A stretch of 64,000 bases of DNA from Tritrichomonas foetus (taxonomy: Eukaryota; Parabasalia; Tritrichomonadida; Tritrichomonadidae): positions 1 to 64,000 of the forward strand of contig MLAK01000633.1 of assembly GCA_001839685.1 (NCBI GenBank), read 5' to 3'. This document shows, piece by piece, positions 49,861 through 59,366 of this stretch. Made by a program: the position numbers and the translations under genes. Each line of letters begins with the position of its first letter. Position 1 is the stretch's first letter. The notes beneath the pieces are model-generated. The model did not search any database. It was given only the letters and a program-made list of their open reading frames with translations, and was not told the DNA's origin.

Positions 49861-51828
49861 ATGAGTTCAACTTCGCCTAAGCAGAATCGAGAAAGAAACT
49901 ATTTTCTTCGTCTAAATGGAAAGCCCGCAGATACCGCTATAGAATTCACATCCAACGGAGTCTTAAACACCCTATTATTAAAATCGAGAGATTTATTTGG
50001 CTTGCAGACGCCAATCACAATTGTCTATACAGAAAACGGAGAAGTTGTAAAAAGACTCGATGATGTTCCAGACGATTCAACCCTCGTTCTTTCTTGCGGC
50101 GAACAATTTATCGGAAAATTATTTTATTTCGTCGAAAACGGACGACCAAAGACAAATCGCGAAAAGCCACGCTATCGTTCAAACGGTTCATTACAGAAAC
50201 TTCTCACGGACGCCACCTCGTTGCTGAATTTGAAGCAGCCTGCCAAAATTATCTTCACAGAAGCCGGAAAGCGAATTCGATCTCTCGAAGAGGTCCCTGA
50301 TGGCTCCACACTTGTTGTGTCAACTGGCTCATCTTTCGTTCAGGCGATGTCGCCAAAAGAAAGAAAACAAAAATTAATGGATTCAATCAGAAGCAGCCCA
50401 CAAAATAATAGCACTTCACCTAATAATAATAACACTCAAAATAATAGTGGTGATTTCACTTCACCAACACGTGTTTCGAAAAACAACTCAGCACCAGCTT
50501 CACCAATTTCTTTTGATAATGCATCAACTCGCTCATCAATGACTGCAATTACCACTTCAAATGCTACAAAAAGTCGATATGCCAGATATCACCAACTTTT
50601 GGCTGTTCTTCCAGGATCAGTTGAAGATCATATTCGTGATTCAATGTTGGCCACATATGTATCAATGCCTGAAGAAATGAAACAAAGTTTAGAAAATACT
50701 GATGCTTATGAAACGATGTTAACTCAGACTCAAATCCATTTATTCACAGAACAACTTGTCCATCAGATGATCTGCCAGCAAAGATCTTCTTCTCCTGTTG
50801 ATTCCCAGATTTGTGATTGGGCTTTGAACACATTAAATGAAATTTCAATGAGTGATGTTCATTTTGCTATCAGTGGACCAAGATATTCTGGAAAAACAAT
50901 GATGCTATCAACTTTATCATCAATTTTATATAGAAAAATCATTGCATCTGATGAAAGAGATCATTATATGATGTTTCCATTTAATTTCAACCTTCATGCA
51001 TTAAATTTGGACTCCCCAATGCAACTTTATCCAGCAATCATAAACATTACATTTAATTCAGCAAGATATGCAAGATTTGAGCTTCTTCCTTTCTTGTTGA
51101 ATTTACGACAATGGTTTTTATCAGCTTCAACATATGGAACAATGACTAAATTACCACCTGAACTATCAAACATACCAAATGTTGATTCAAAAGCAATTTT
51201 ACAACTTGGAAAACAATTCCATACTGCTTTTCACACTGATACAGACATTAATGAATTCTTAAACTTAATGTTTTCTTTTCCAAATAACCTGGCCTGGGCC
51301 ATTGGAATGAAATCAGCTGTTTATATCATTGATCATCTTGATTATTCAACACCTGATGCAATTAAAGCATTATCTGCAACTATTCGAACAATTCCATATA
51401 TAGTTGCATCACAAAATGATAAATCGTTCACTAAATCATTTAAAGTTAAAAATGCAACACAATTATTCACAGAAAACTCTATTGAATATAATGATAATAG
51501 AGAAATATACATTCCTGATCTTCAACTTAGGTTTGGCGCGCATGCATTAATGGGATGTCCAGGGTTTATTTCATCATATATCAGATTGTGCGAGCTTGTT
51601 GAAAATAACATTCAGATGGAAGAAAAATCATCTTTGAAAGGAACAAGGTATTCACAGATTGTGCCGAAAATAGGAATTTTCAGGCGCTGTGAAGCTGAAC
51701 AGGAATTCAAGAAGTTCGCTTTGGCGTTGGCTATGGCAAATAGTACAATAATCACATTCGATGCATTAAATAACATTGATGATGAACAAACTCTTTCAAT
51801 CAAAATAGCGAACCGTAACTCGAAATAA
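49861..51828 (+). CDS. Double doublecortin-domain protein with P-loop ATPase domain
   Basis: 655 residues. Two doublecortin (DCX) domains occupy about 12-85 and 93-162: each shows R-x-G-x-x-x-x-x-x, a central LLxxxxxLxxLxxPxxIxxTExGxxxxxLxxVPDxSTLVxSxG core (DDVPDDSTLVLSCGEQF and EEVPDGSTLVVSTGSSF). A linker rich in S/N follows. The C-terminal half is a P-loop NTPase: Walker A GPRYSGKT at about 339-346 and a Walker B-like VYIIDHLD near 487, with helical sensor-like segments after it. DCX domains bind microtubules; the ATPase resembles STAND-type switches. This pairing is not a textbook architecture but would suit an axoneme or cytoskeletal regulator. The microtubule and ATPase roles are inferred from family. 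Confidence 0.88.
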   Translation: MSSTSPKQNRERNYFLRLNGKPADTAIEFTSNGVLNTLLLKSRDLFGLQTPITIVYTENGEVVKRLDDVPDDSTLVLSCGEQFIGKLFYFVENGRPKTNREKPRYRSNGSLQKLLTDATSLLNLKQPAKIIFTEAGKRIRSLEEVPDGSTLVVSTGSSFVQAMSPKERKQKLMDSIRSSPQNNSTSPNNNNTQNNSGDFTSPTRVSKNNSAPASPISFDNASTRSSMTAITTSNATKSRYARYHQLLAVLPGSVEDHIRDSMLATYVSMPEEMKQSLENTDAYETMLTQTQIHLFTEQLVHQMICQQRSSSPVDSQICDWALNTLNEISMSDVHFAISGPRYSGKTMMLSTLSSILYRKIIASDERDHYMMFPFNFNLHALNLDSPMQLYPAIINITFNSARYARFELLPFLLNLRQWFLSASTYGTMTKLPPELSNIPNVDSKAILQLGKQFHTAFHTDTDINEFLNLMFSFPNNLAWAIGMKSAVYIIDHLDYSTPDAIKALSATIRTIPYIVASQNDKSFTKSFKVKNATQLFTENSIEYNDNREIYIPDLQLRFGAHALMGCPGFISSYIRLCELVENNIQMEEKSSLKGTRYSQIVPKIGIFRRCEAEQEFKKFALALAMANSTIITFDALNNIDDEQTLSIKIANRNSK

Positions 51829-52216
51829 GGACTTTTTATTAATAAAGATTTTTTTTAATTCACTTTTTTCATAAATTTGTTTATTTATGTCTAAATCAAT
51901 TCACCAAAAGATAAATGAGATGTATATATAGGGAAACCTTTTGTTTCAACTCAGTTGTTCTTTGATGGGAAATTTTCAAAACAACAGCAATCAAGATGGA
52001 CCCCATAAATCTATATTGCAGAAACTAATAAAAAGAAGAAAAAGAAAAAGAAAAGAAAAAAAAGAAAATAATAAGAAGAAAAAGAAGAAAAAGAAAATAA
52101 TAAGAAGAAAAAGAAGAAAAAGAAAATAATAAGAAGAAAAAGAAGAAGAAAGTAAATCATTTTTTACAATAAAAAACATAATTTTTCCCGGGTATTATGA
52201 ATGTGTTGCATCCAAG
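51829..52216. other. Convergent intergenic region with purine-rich tract
   Basis: A 388-bp spacer between two convergent genes containing the repeat at 52030-52155. No gene is recognised; the short ORFs on both strands are products of the repeat. Confidence 0.5.
52030..52155. repeat. Purine-rich tract with 29-bp tandem repeat
   Basis: A long A/G tract. At least three copies of a 29-bp unit start with gaaaataataagaag at 52064, 52093 and 52122. The period is not a multiple of three, so this is non-coding. It lies in a convergent intergenic spacer. Confidence 0.85.
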
Positions 52217-52975
52217 CTAGTAGTTGTACGAATTCGGATTGAATGTCACCCATTTTGTCCAGAAGTTTGGAAGAATAAAATCGCATGTCCGAAAGACCTC
52301 GCCTTTGTGCCAACAAAGATCGATTATTGAGAGAAGAACGAACACAAGTGGCAAAACAAGCTGCATTTCGAGAACATCACCAAGAAAAACAGTAAAAAGA
52401 ACAGCAGCTATTACACGCTTTGAATAATGAATTTCATATGCCATTGGCTCCGATCTAGCCATGATCATGAATCGATCGAATAAGTCGACCAAAATTGGAG
52501 AACATTCACAACAAATTGCAATAATAAATATACGTGGAAATTGTTGGAACGACATCATTGCTGTTTTGCATGTTAGAAAGATGCACTGGGCAACTGTGAA
52601 TTGATCCAATATTTGAATTGTGTAAATGAACCATGGACGGTTGCAAATGAAGAAAACAATATCAAATGGGCATATATTAAACAAACACCATATTATAAAG
52701 AACCCTTTAAAAGAAGTCAGCTCGACAAATTCAGGAAGTTCTGTCAATAAAAACACTTGGAGCAAATAGCGTGGCGATATAGATAAACAGTAATTTAAAA
52801 TGATGGATCGATACCATGAAAGACCTAAATTATTTGTTGTTAGTCGGATATTCATACATATATATATTGCATGGAAAACATAGTAATATGGATAATATGT
52901 GGATTTGAAAATCGTTTCGTATATTTCTTGTGGTGTGATTGATCTGAGAGTTTGGATATGCGAGATGATATTCAT
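52217..52975 (-). CDS. TRIC-like trimeric intracellular cation channel
   Basis: 252 residues with about seven hydrophobic segments. The region HAIYICMNIRLT...LGLSWYRSII...SPRYLLQVFLLTELPEF and IWCLFNICPFDIVFF resembles TRIC channels, which share an H-x-x-x-x-x-x-x-x-R start, a G-L-x-S-W loop, a polar helix and a conserved W-x-x-x-x-x-C-P-x-D element near the pore. A KTAM segment may hold the pore lysine seen after that element. TRIC proteins are K+ channels of ER/SR membranes that balance Ca2+ release. Similarity is by eye and the sequence is divergent, so this is a moderate call. It is convergent with the DCX-ATPase gene. Confidence 0.65.
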   Translation of the reverse strand: MNIISHIQTLRSITPQEIYETIFKSTYYPYYYVFHAIYICMNIRLTTNNLGLSWYRSIILNYCLSISPRYLLQVFLLTELPEFVELTSFKGFFIIWCLFNICPFDIVFFICNRPWFIYTIQILDQFTVAQCIFLTCKTAMMSFQQFPRIFIIAICCECSPILVDLFDRFMIMARSEPMAYEIHYSKRVIAAVLFTVFLGDVLEMQLVLPLVFVLLSIIDLCWHKGEVFRTCDFILPNFWTKWVTFNPNSYNY

Positions 52976-53277
52976 CCGAATTTATCAAAACTGTCACATG
53001 CGATTTTTTAATAAAAAGTTAATAGAACACAAATGGCTTTCCCTCAAAAAAAATTCAGATTCCAAGTTAATCATTCATTACATCATGAACTTTTTCTATT
53101 ACAAATTTGAAAATATTGAATTTATATATGTTCATAGATTTACCGTGAATGGTTAAATAATATACCTTTTAACGTATAGATCATGAGAGGAACATCACTT
53201 CCATTGATGAAAGGTCAATTTCTAGCCGAACTTTCACAAATAAGGTCAATTGTTCAACTATTTCACATATTTTCTAA
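52976..53277. other. Divergent intergenic region
   Basis: A 302-bp AT-rich spacer between the TRIC-like gene (-) and the STAG gene (+). A short + ORF here is not supported. The right end carries the initiator-like motif. Confidence 0.4.
53263..53267 (+). promoter_or_regulatory. Initiator-like motif TCACA
   Basis: TCA(+1)YW match with A 13 nt upstream of the ATG at 53278. Confidence 0.35.
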
Positions 53278-56226
53278 ATGGAGAAGAACACCAAAACTCC
53301 AAAAGATTTTTCCCAAAATACCACTGATTTAGATTCTTCATTAAATAATACAGGTGAAAGCATGATAAATCTTTGTGATTACTTCAATAAAAAAGATGGG
53401 AATATGAATGTTATCAAAGATTGGGCTGTAGGTTTTTCAAAACATTCTAATGAGTCATTTTGTGAAATATTAAGCACAATCTTGCAGTTGGCTGGAAAGA
53501 GAGTCGAAATAACACCAAATCACATTGAAGGTGATGTCATTGATGAAGTTTTTGAAGAATTCAATGAAGGTGTAGAAATGATAGACAACAGTTGTGATCC
53601 TCCAATCATGAAATTTCTCAAAGATAAAAACTCAAAACTCTTTCAATCTTTTTGGATTGAATTAAGCAAAACTTTGATTTCTAACAATTGTTTATATAGT
53701 TCAGATTTTAATGATTTATTGCAATGGGTGATTAAATTTTGTGATTGTAAGACGAAACTTATTCGATTGAGTGCATCTTTTTGTGCTTTTTCTTTATTTA
53801 ATTCCTTGGCTACTTCATTGTCTAAAACAAACAAAGAATTACATAAATTCAGACAAATTCAAAATCCTAATGAAATTGTAAAATCTCAAATTTCTTTATT
53901 CGAACAAGAAATGAAAATTTATTCATCGGCTTCAATTCGTTTATTAAATAAGATTATAATTAATAGAATTTTCGATTCTGATGATGCGATTCGAATTAAC
54001 GCAATAAATTCTTTAGCTGATGCGATCATTGACTATCCACAAGAATTTGCTAATTATACAACATTGAAATATATTGGGAAAGCATTAAATGACAAATCAG
54101 CGAGAAATAGAAGAGACACTTTACGCTGTATTCAGAGAATTTTTAATGAAATTCACATTGACAATCAAATTCTGCAAATTGAAAATGCAGAAAAAATTCC
54201 AATTGACCAGATATCTAATGAGAATGATAAAAATACCTATGAGAATAATAATGAAAATTCACTCAAATCAACGAAACAGTATCAACAATATATGCAATTG
54301 AAAGAATTTGCTGGAGAATTCGCACCCATAATATTAGAATTATGTAATGACAAAGATAATGCTGTTGTTGCTTCTGGACTTGATTGTTTACTTGCATTCA
54401 CTGAGAAAAACTTATTAACAGATGATAATAATTGCATTTATGCAATTGATTTATTATCTGATGATAGTCAGCCAATTCGTGCATCAGCTGCCAAGTTTGT
54501 TGCAAGACAATTTTTCAAAGATAAAAATAATGATTTAGGCGATTTTATTGATTTTGCTAAAAATTTACACGATGACGATTTACCAGCTGTTGTTGCTTCT
54601 TTGTATAAAAGCTTAAAGTGTCTTCGAAAATGGGAAAAAATGTGTGAGAAATTATCAAAAGAAACTCTGCCTGATAATTCTCGAATAATCGCTAAAGTTT
54701 TATTATATTCGGCAGAAAGAGCACAAGGAAGACTTCTATCATCAATCCCAGAATCAACTCAAAAACTGCGTAAACTATCTTTAATTTTAGTTCGAAATTT
54801 ACCTAATTTAATTAAAGCTTATCAAACAGATGATGAAACTGTATTGCCTCTTGTTGATGCTGCTCGATTGATTGATTTAGATGTTGTTTCTGAAAATTCC
54901 TATGAGCATTTTTACTCGAAATTATTATCTGAAATTTGTAATCTATTTTTATATAGTACAAATAAAGAAATTTATACAACATCAATTTCTTCACTCTATG
55001 ATTTATCCATTGGAACTCACCAATTAAGTCAAGTTGCCAAAAAAGAACTTGACAGACTAGCTGTTGAATGCGGAAAACTCGAGAATTCGGATTCAATTGG
55101 AAAATTTGTGGCTGCTGCAAGGCTAGTTAATGTTTCTGGAGGTGGAAGGATTCGCGACGCTGTAATTGAACAAATAAATAATTCCAATGATTCAGAAATA
55201 GTTTCTGATTGTATTGAATGCCTCCAATATGTTTTTAAATGGGATATCAAAAGTATACATTCTGGAAAAATCTCAAAAAACAGCTATTTAGAACGATTTC
55301 ATGAATATTTAAATCTGTTTTATAAAATTTTTATTCAGGATACCAACTCCAATCACAACAAACAAAATGAAAATGAAAATGTAAATGAATGTATGAGTGG
55401 AATTGTAAAAGAACAAGCATTTAAGGCAATTGGATCAGTGATTGCTTTATCGCCATTCCTTAAAAATTCAGCAGATGAAAATTTGATTCCTGAAGAAATT
55501 ATCAACAATTTTTACTTAAATTTCCATCATTATGATATCGAAAAGAAAAGTGATTTATTCAAATTTGCTTTGCTTCCAATTCACACTCAAGCAATTGATT
55601 TATCTTATTCTGTAAATTTGCTTATTTATTATGGTGTTGAAGAACTTCAACCATTTGTCAAAAATTTATGGAAAGAATTGATACCTTTTAAACCCATTCC
55701 ATCAGGAAAATTATTAAGTGCATTTAAAGAAGCACATATGAATAATAACTCAATAAAAATATCAGCGAGATTCCTTTTTGGAAAAATTAACGCTTTTACA
55801 CTTTTGAATGAATTTCTAATTTTTGAAAATGAAGATGAATCTCTTCTCCCAGTAGTTTTGCCATTTTTCTTTGCCATAAATAAAGAGCAAGCAATCGAAC
55901 TTTTGGGTGTCGCCAATATCAAATACCAGGAAATTCTTTCAAAAATAGAAGCAGGTGAAAAACCAACACAAAAAATGTTTTCTAAACTTTTGCCTAATAC
56001 CCAAAATGAAACTCGTAAACCAAGCCACCAGAATAATAATAAAACTGAACTACACATCGATAAAATAAAAAATAAACAGAATGACGACAAAAACGTAAAA
56101 ATGAAAAGAAGCAAAAAGAATAAGAAAGAAACAACATCAAGTGATTCAGAAAGTGCTAATTCGGATGAATCAAGTAATGAAAATTCTACCGATGATAATG
56201 ATGACATCGAAAGTGAGACTAATTAG
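53278..56226 (+). CDS. Cohesin subunit STAG/Scc3
   Basis: 982 residues of HEAT-like helices. The N-terminal third matches the STAG domain: FWIELSKTLISNNCLYSS, then LLQWVIKFCDCKTKLIRLSAS (about 147-167), at the place of the family motif 'L-(L/I)-x-(F/W)-L-(I/V)-x-x-x-S-S-K-x-R-x-x-R-H-T-A-T'. The stromalin conserved region follows: INRIFDSDDAIRINAINSLAD, NYTTLKYIGKALNDKSARNRR (family 'Y-L-K-Y-l-G-W-x-L-s-D-K-x-x-x-V-R'). The remainder is helical, and the last 70 residues are acidic and basic, typical for the disordered tail. Scc3/STAG loads with the SMC1-SMC3-RAD21 ring and holds sister chromatids. It lies next to none of the other cohesin genes. An initiator-like TCACA lies 13 nt before the ATG. 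The family match is strong. Confidence 0.87.
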   Translation: MEKNTKTPKDFSQNTTDLDSSLNNTGESMINLCDYFNKKDGNMNVIKDWAVGFSKHSNESFCEILSTILQLAGKRVEITPNHIEGDVIDEVFEEFNEGVEMIDNSCDPPIMKFLKDKNSKLFQSFWIELSKTLISNNCLYSSDFNDLLQWVIKFCDCKTKLIRLSASFCAFSLFNSLATSLSKTNKELHKFRQIQNPNEIVKSQISLFEQEMKIYSSASIRLLNKIIINRIFDSDDAIRINAINSLADAIIDYPQEFANYTTLKYIGKALNDKSARNRRDTLRCIQRIFNEIHIDNQILQIENAEKIPIDQISNENDKNTYENNNENSLKSTKQYQQYMQLKEFAGEFAPIILELCNDKDNAVVASGLDCLLAFTEKNLLTDDNNCIYAIDLLSDDSQPIRASAAKFVARQFFKDKNNDLGDFIDFAKNLHDDDLPAVVASLYKSLKCLRKWEKMCEKLSKETLPDNSRIIAKVLLYSAERAQGRLLSSIPESTQKLRKLSLILVRNLPNLIKAYQTDDETVLPLVDAARLIDLDVVSENSYEHFYSKLLSEICNLFLYSTNKEIYTTSISSLYDLSIGTHQLSQVAKKELDRLAVECGKLENSDSIGKFVAAARLVNVSGGGRIRDAVIEQINNSNDSEIVSDCIECLQYVFKWDIKSIHSGKISKNSYLERFHEYLNLFYKIFIQDTNSNHNKQNENENVNECMSGIVKEQAFKAIGSVIALSPFLKNSADENLIPEEIINNFYLNFHHYDIEKKSDLFKFALLPIHTQAIDLSYSVNLLIYYGVEELQPFVKNLWKELIPFKPIPSGKLLSAFKEAHMNNNSIKISARFLFGKINAFTLLNEFLIFENEDESLLPVVLPFFFAINKEQAIELLGVANIKYQEILSKIEAGEKPTQKMFSKLLPNTQNETRKPSHQNNNKTELHIDKIKNKQNDDKNVKMKRSKKNKKETTSSDSESANSDESSNENSTDDNDDIESETN

Positions 56227-56467
56227 ATGTTTACAGCTTTGCTATCCGATTTTCAAAATAGAATTATTATAGAAAAAAACAATTGTTATTTTATTAGAAA
56301 TAAAAAACATTATTTTGATATTTAATTAATATTTTTTGGTACTTAAATTTAACATATAAATTTATAATATTCAAACACATTTGTATCAATTATTTTATGA
56401 TTTTAACATGAAAATTAAACGAAAGAGTTATATAGTTGACGAAAGTTTAAGCAATATTGACGAAAGT

Positions 56468-58789
56468 TTATACAACATTGGCAATAGATCGATAACTTGA
56501 TACATCTTTCTGATCAATGCCATCCAAAATGAAATCATCTCTCTGTAGTCTTTCCACTATTTGGTCAAAAGAAGGCCTTTTATTTGGCTCAGAGCACCAG
56601 CAGTCTTTAATCAACGATGCAAACTGAGGGGGAGTGTTTGATGTAATTTCTGGCCTTTGATTGTCAAGAACTCTATTGAAAAGGGCAAATAAGGTGGGAG
56701 CATCACTGAATGGTTTCTTTGCTGAAAACAGTTCATTAATTAATATACCATAGCTGTAAACATCAGCTGAGTAAGTATATTCATCACCACTTATTACTTC
56801 AGGAGCCATGTATGCAGGTGTTCCCTTTGCGGCAGTACTTGCATAACCTTTCTCTAGGAATTTTGATAATCCAAAATCAGATATTCGTGGATGCATGTCA
56901 TGATCAATTAGAACATTGTCTGGCTTTAAATCTCGATGAATAATATGGTTTTTATGTAAATGTCTCATTCCACATGCTATTCCAAACGCAATATTAAATT
57001 TTTCAGTCATTGAAAGGGATCGATACTCTGTATTGTATATATTTTCTGTTAAAGTTAGATTAGGCATGAATTGTGTAACAATGATTATGCCTTCTCATGT
57101 TTTTCCTTCAGGTGGAATAAATCCAAGAAATGGAACAACAGCAGGATGATTTGCTGCATTCATAGTATCTAGTTCCTCAAGAATTGATGCAACAGCAGTT
57201 CCATCAGGAAACTTCATGATTTTTTTAAAAGCCACTTGAATACCAGTTTTTATTTCTTTATATAAACGGATTTCTCCAAATGATCCTCTTCCAATAATGA
57301 TTTCTTGGTTTACAAAATCTGATATTTTCAGAAATCTTTCTGATATTGATTTTGGTCTAGATATTGGAATTTCAACTAAGTCTTGTTCATTTATCGTAGG
57401 ATTTCCAGGGGGTATTCTTTCAGAAAGAGAATTATCAGAAACTGATGATGATGTGGAATGCGAAATAGAATCTGTTTGTGATGAATTTATTGAGGAGGAT
57501 GATGTGGAATAAATGTATGCATTTTCTTTATTACCTGTGTATCCATGAATCTTCACTGTTATTGTTTTATCTGATAAAGCATTTAATTTTTCCTTATCAG
57601 ATATAGCCTTTCCCTTAATTGAGAATTCTATATCATCGGCTTTGCTTCCACATATTATTGCGATTTTAGATTTTGCACTTGAAACAGGAGTATTATTCTT
57701 AAATCTTTTCTTGTAAGTTCCTCCATTGGGTAACTCAAAGTAAAACTTTTCATCTTTGCTTATCACATAAATTGGACTGTTTTTGATACTATACAAATTA
57801 GTTGAGTCTTCTAGTTTTTCACCATTTATGTATAAATAAAGCTTCTCAAAGCTAATATTGAAAATATCTGCTAATTTGATCCGAGCATCTAAAATAGTAT
57901 TTTTAGTATTGAAATCTATATTGATAACTTGCTCCTTATGTGAAAAAGCGATATTTTTGTGGTGAAAAACATCAATTTCACGATCTTTATATGTATTGCA
58001 TATTGAACTTTCTAAAATTTTAGAATTAGAATAGTTGAACTCTAATTCACTAACTGGAAAATGAACGATAGTTGATACTTTTTGAAAAACATTTTGCATT
58101 TTAGTATTTCCTTCAAATTCTAAAGAGAAGGGATTATTTCCACAAAAACGAAAAATGAGTTTACATTTCGTGATTTCCGGTTTTTTCTCCAAACTTTGAC
58201 GTGAAAAGCAGCATGAGCTGCGATACTTAGGTTCCTCACTTACTACTACGGGTTTCGTATCAGTGTTATCAGGTCGATTACGCACAACTGTTTCAACAAT
58301 ATCTTGAAAAGTTTGTTCGATATTTTCACCTGTTTTGGATGATGTTATCCATATTTTTTCACTTATTGATTTATATTTCTTTTGCAGTTGTTCAATATTA
58401 GCAATATATGAATTAGAATCGTCAACTAGATCATTTTTCGTTCCCACAATGAAAAAAGATGGATTACAATCTACTTTCTTTGTTAAATCTATCCAATAGT
58501 CCATTTGGCTGATGCTGTTTTCATCAACCATTGAGAAAGCCAAAATGATGCCATCTGCCTTTCGAAATAATGCAGGGGAAATGGACCGAAACCTTTCTTG
58601 TCCGGCTGTATCCCAAAATTGAACTTTATATTGAACACCTCCAATTTCTACTGTTTTTATCATGAAGTCAACACCAATGGTGGCGATAAAACAACTATCG
58701 AAAGTCCCGCGAATACCTCTTTGAAGCAACGCCGTTTTCCCAACACCAGAATTACCCATGATGACAACTTTAAAGTGTCTGTGATACAT
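56468..58789 (-). CDS. Rab GTPase-triple ubiquitin-like-TKL kinase fusion with one in-frame TGA
   Basis: A single frame of 773 codon positions interrupted by TGA at 57095-57097 (codon 565). Residues 6-175 are a canonical Rab: GNSGVGKT (12-19), WDTAGQE (59-65), TKND (117-120). About 205-420 holds three ubiquitin-like (Ubl) segments of about 70 residues each. About 490-773 is a TKL/Ser-Thr kinase: GRGSFG (500-505), VAFKK (K522), HRDLKPDN (618-625), DFG (638-640) and APE (662-664). The stop lies between the N-lobe beta4 and the hinge. No prenylation motif ends the protein, as expected for a fusion. If the TGA is real, translation ends after the N-lobe. Every kinase motif is intact, so a recent mutation, sequencing error or recoding is likely. 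The three-module architecture is unusual. Confidence 0.85.
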
Positions 58790-59366
58790 AAATGATAATG
58801 ATGTGAATGGAAATAATGCCCTTTATGAAAAATGCCCATTGTAAATTGAATTGTTATGAAAAAACCTATCGTTTTATAGAATTTTGAAAAAAATTCATTA
58901 GAATTGGGCAGGATTTTTTTCAAATATCAACATCTAGCCTGAATATAAGAAATTCTTTTTTGTTTTTATTTTGGATATATAAATGAAAAATAAATTTATG
59001 TCTGTTCTAACTTTTGAAATCGACGCTTTCTGTCGTAAGATAATCTAAAAATTATGAAATTGACAGAATGATTCTATTTTACTACAGAATGATTCTATTT
59101 TATTACAGAATGATTCTCTTTTACTGATATTGAGATCATTTTGAATAGGGTATCAGAAATGAATAAGCTTGAATTAATATACCATTTCACCAAAATCATG
59201 AGAATTCATACTAACATGAATGTATCTATTTTCTTTATTTATTTTCATTGTGATAATGTTATCTATTAACAATTATAAAATCATAAATTTTACCAATGGA
59301 AAATATATCATAGATGCTTTTAAGGACAGAAATAAGCAAGTGAATATTTAAATAAGTTTATTAAAA
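58790..59366. other. Intergenic region with short tandem repeat
   Basis: A 577-bp spacer between two minus-strand genes. It carries the repeat at 59065-59128 and, upstream of the Rab-kinase ATG, overlapping TCATT and TCACAT motifs in the minus sense. No gene is recognised. Confidence 0.4.
59065..59128. repeat. Three copies of a 21-22 bp repeat
   Basis: acagaatgattctattttac is repeated three times with single-base changes between units. The location is non-coding. Confidence 0.8.
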
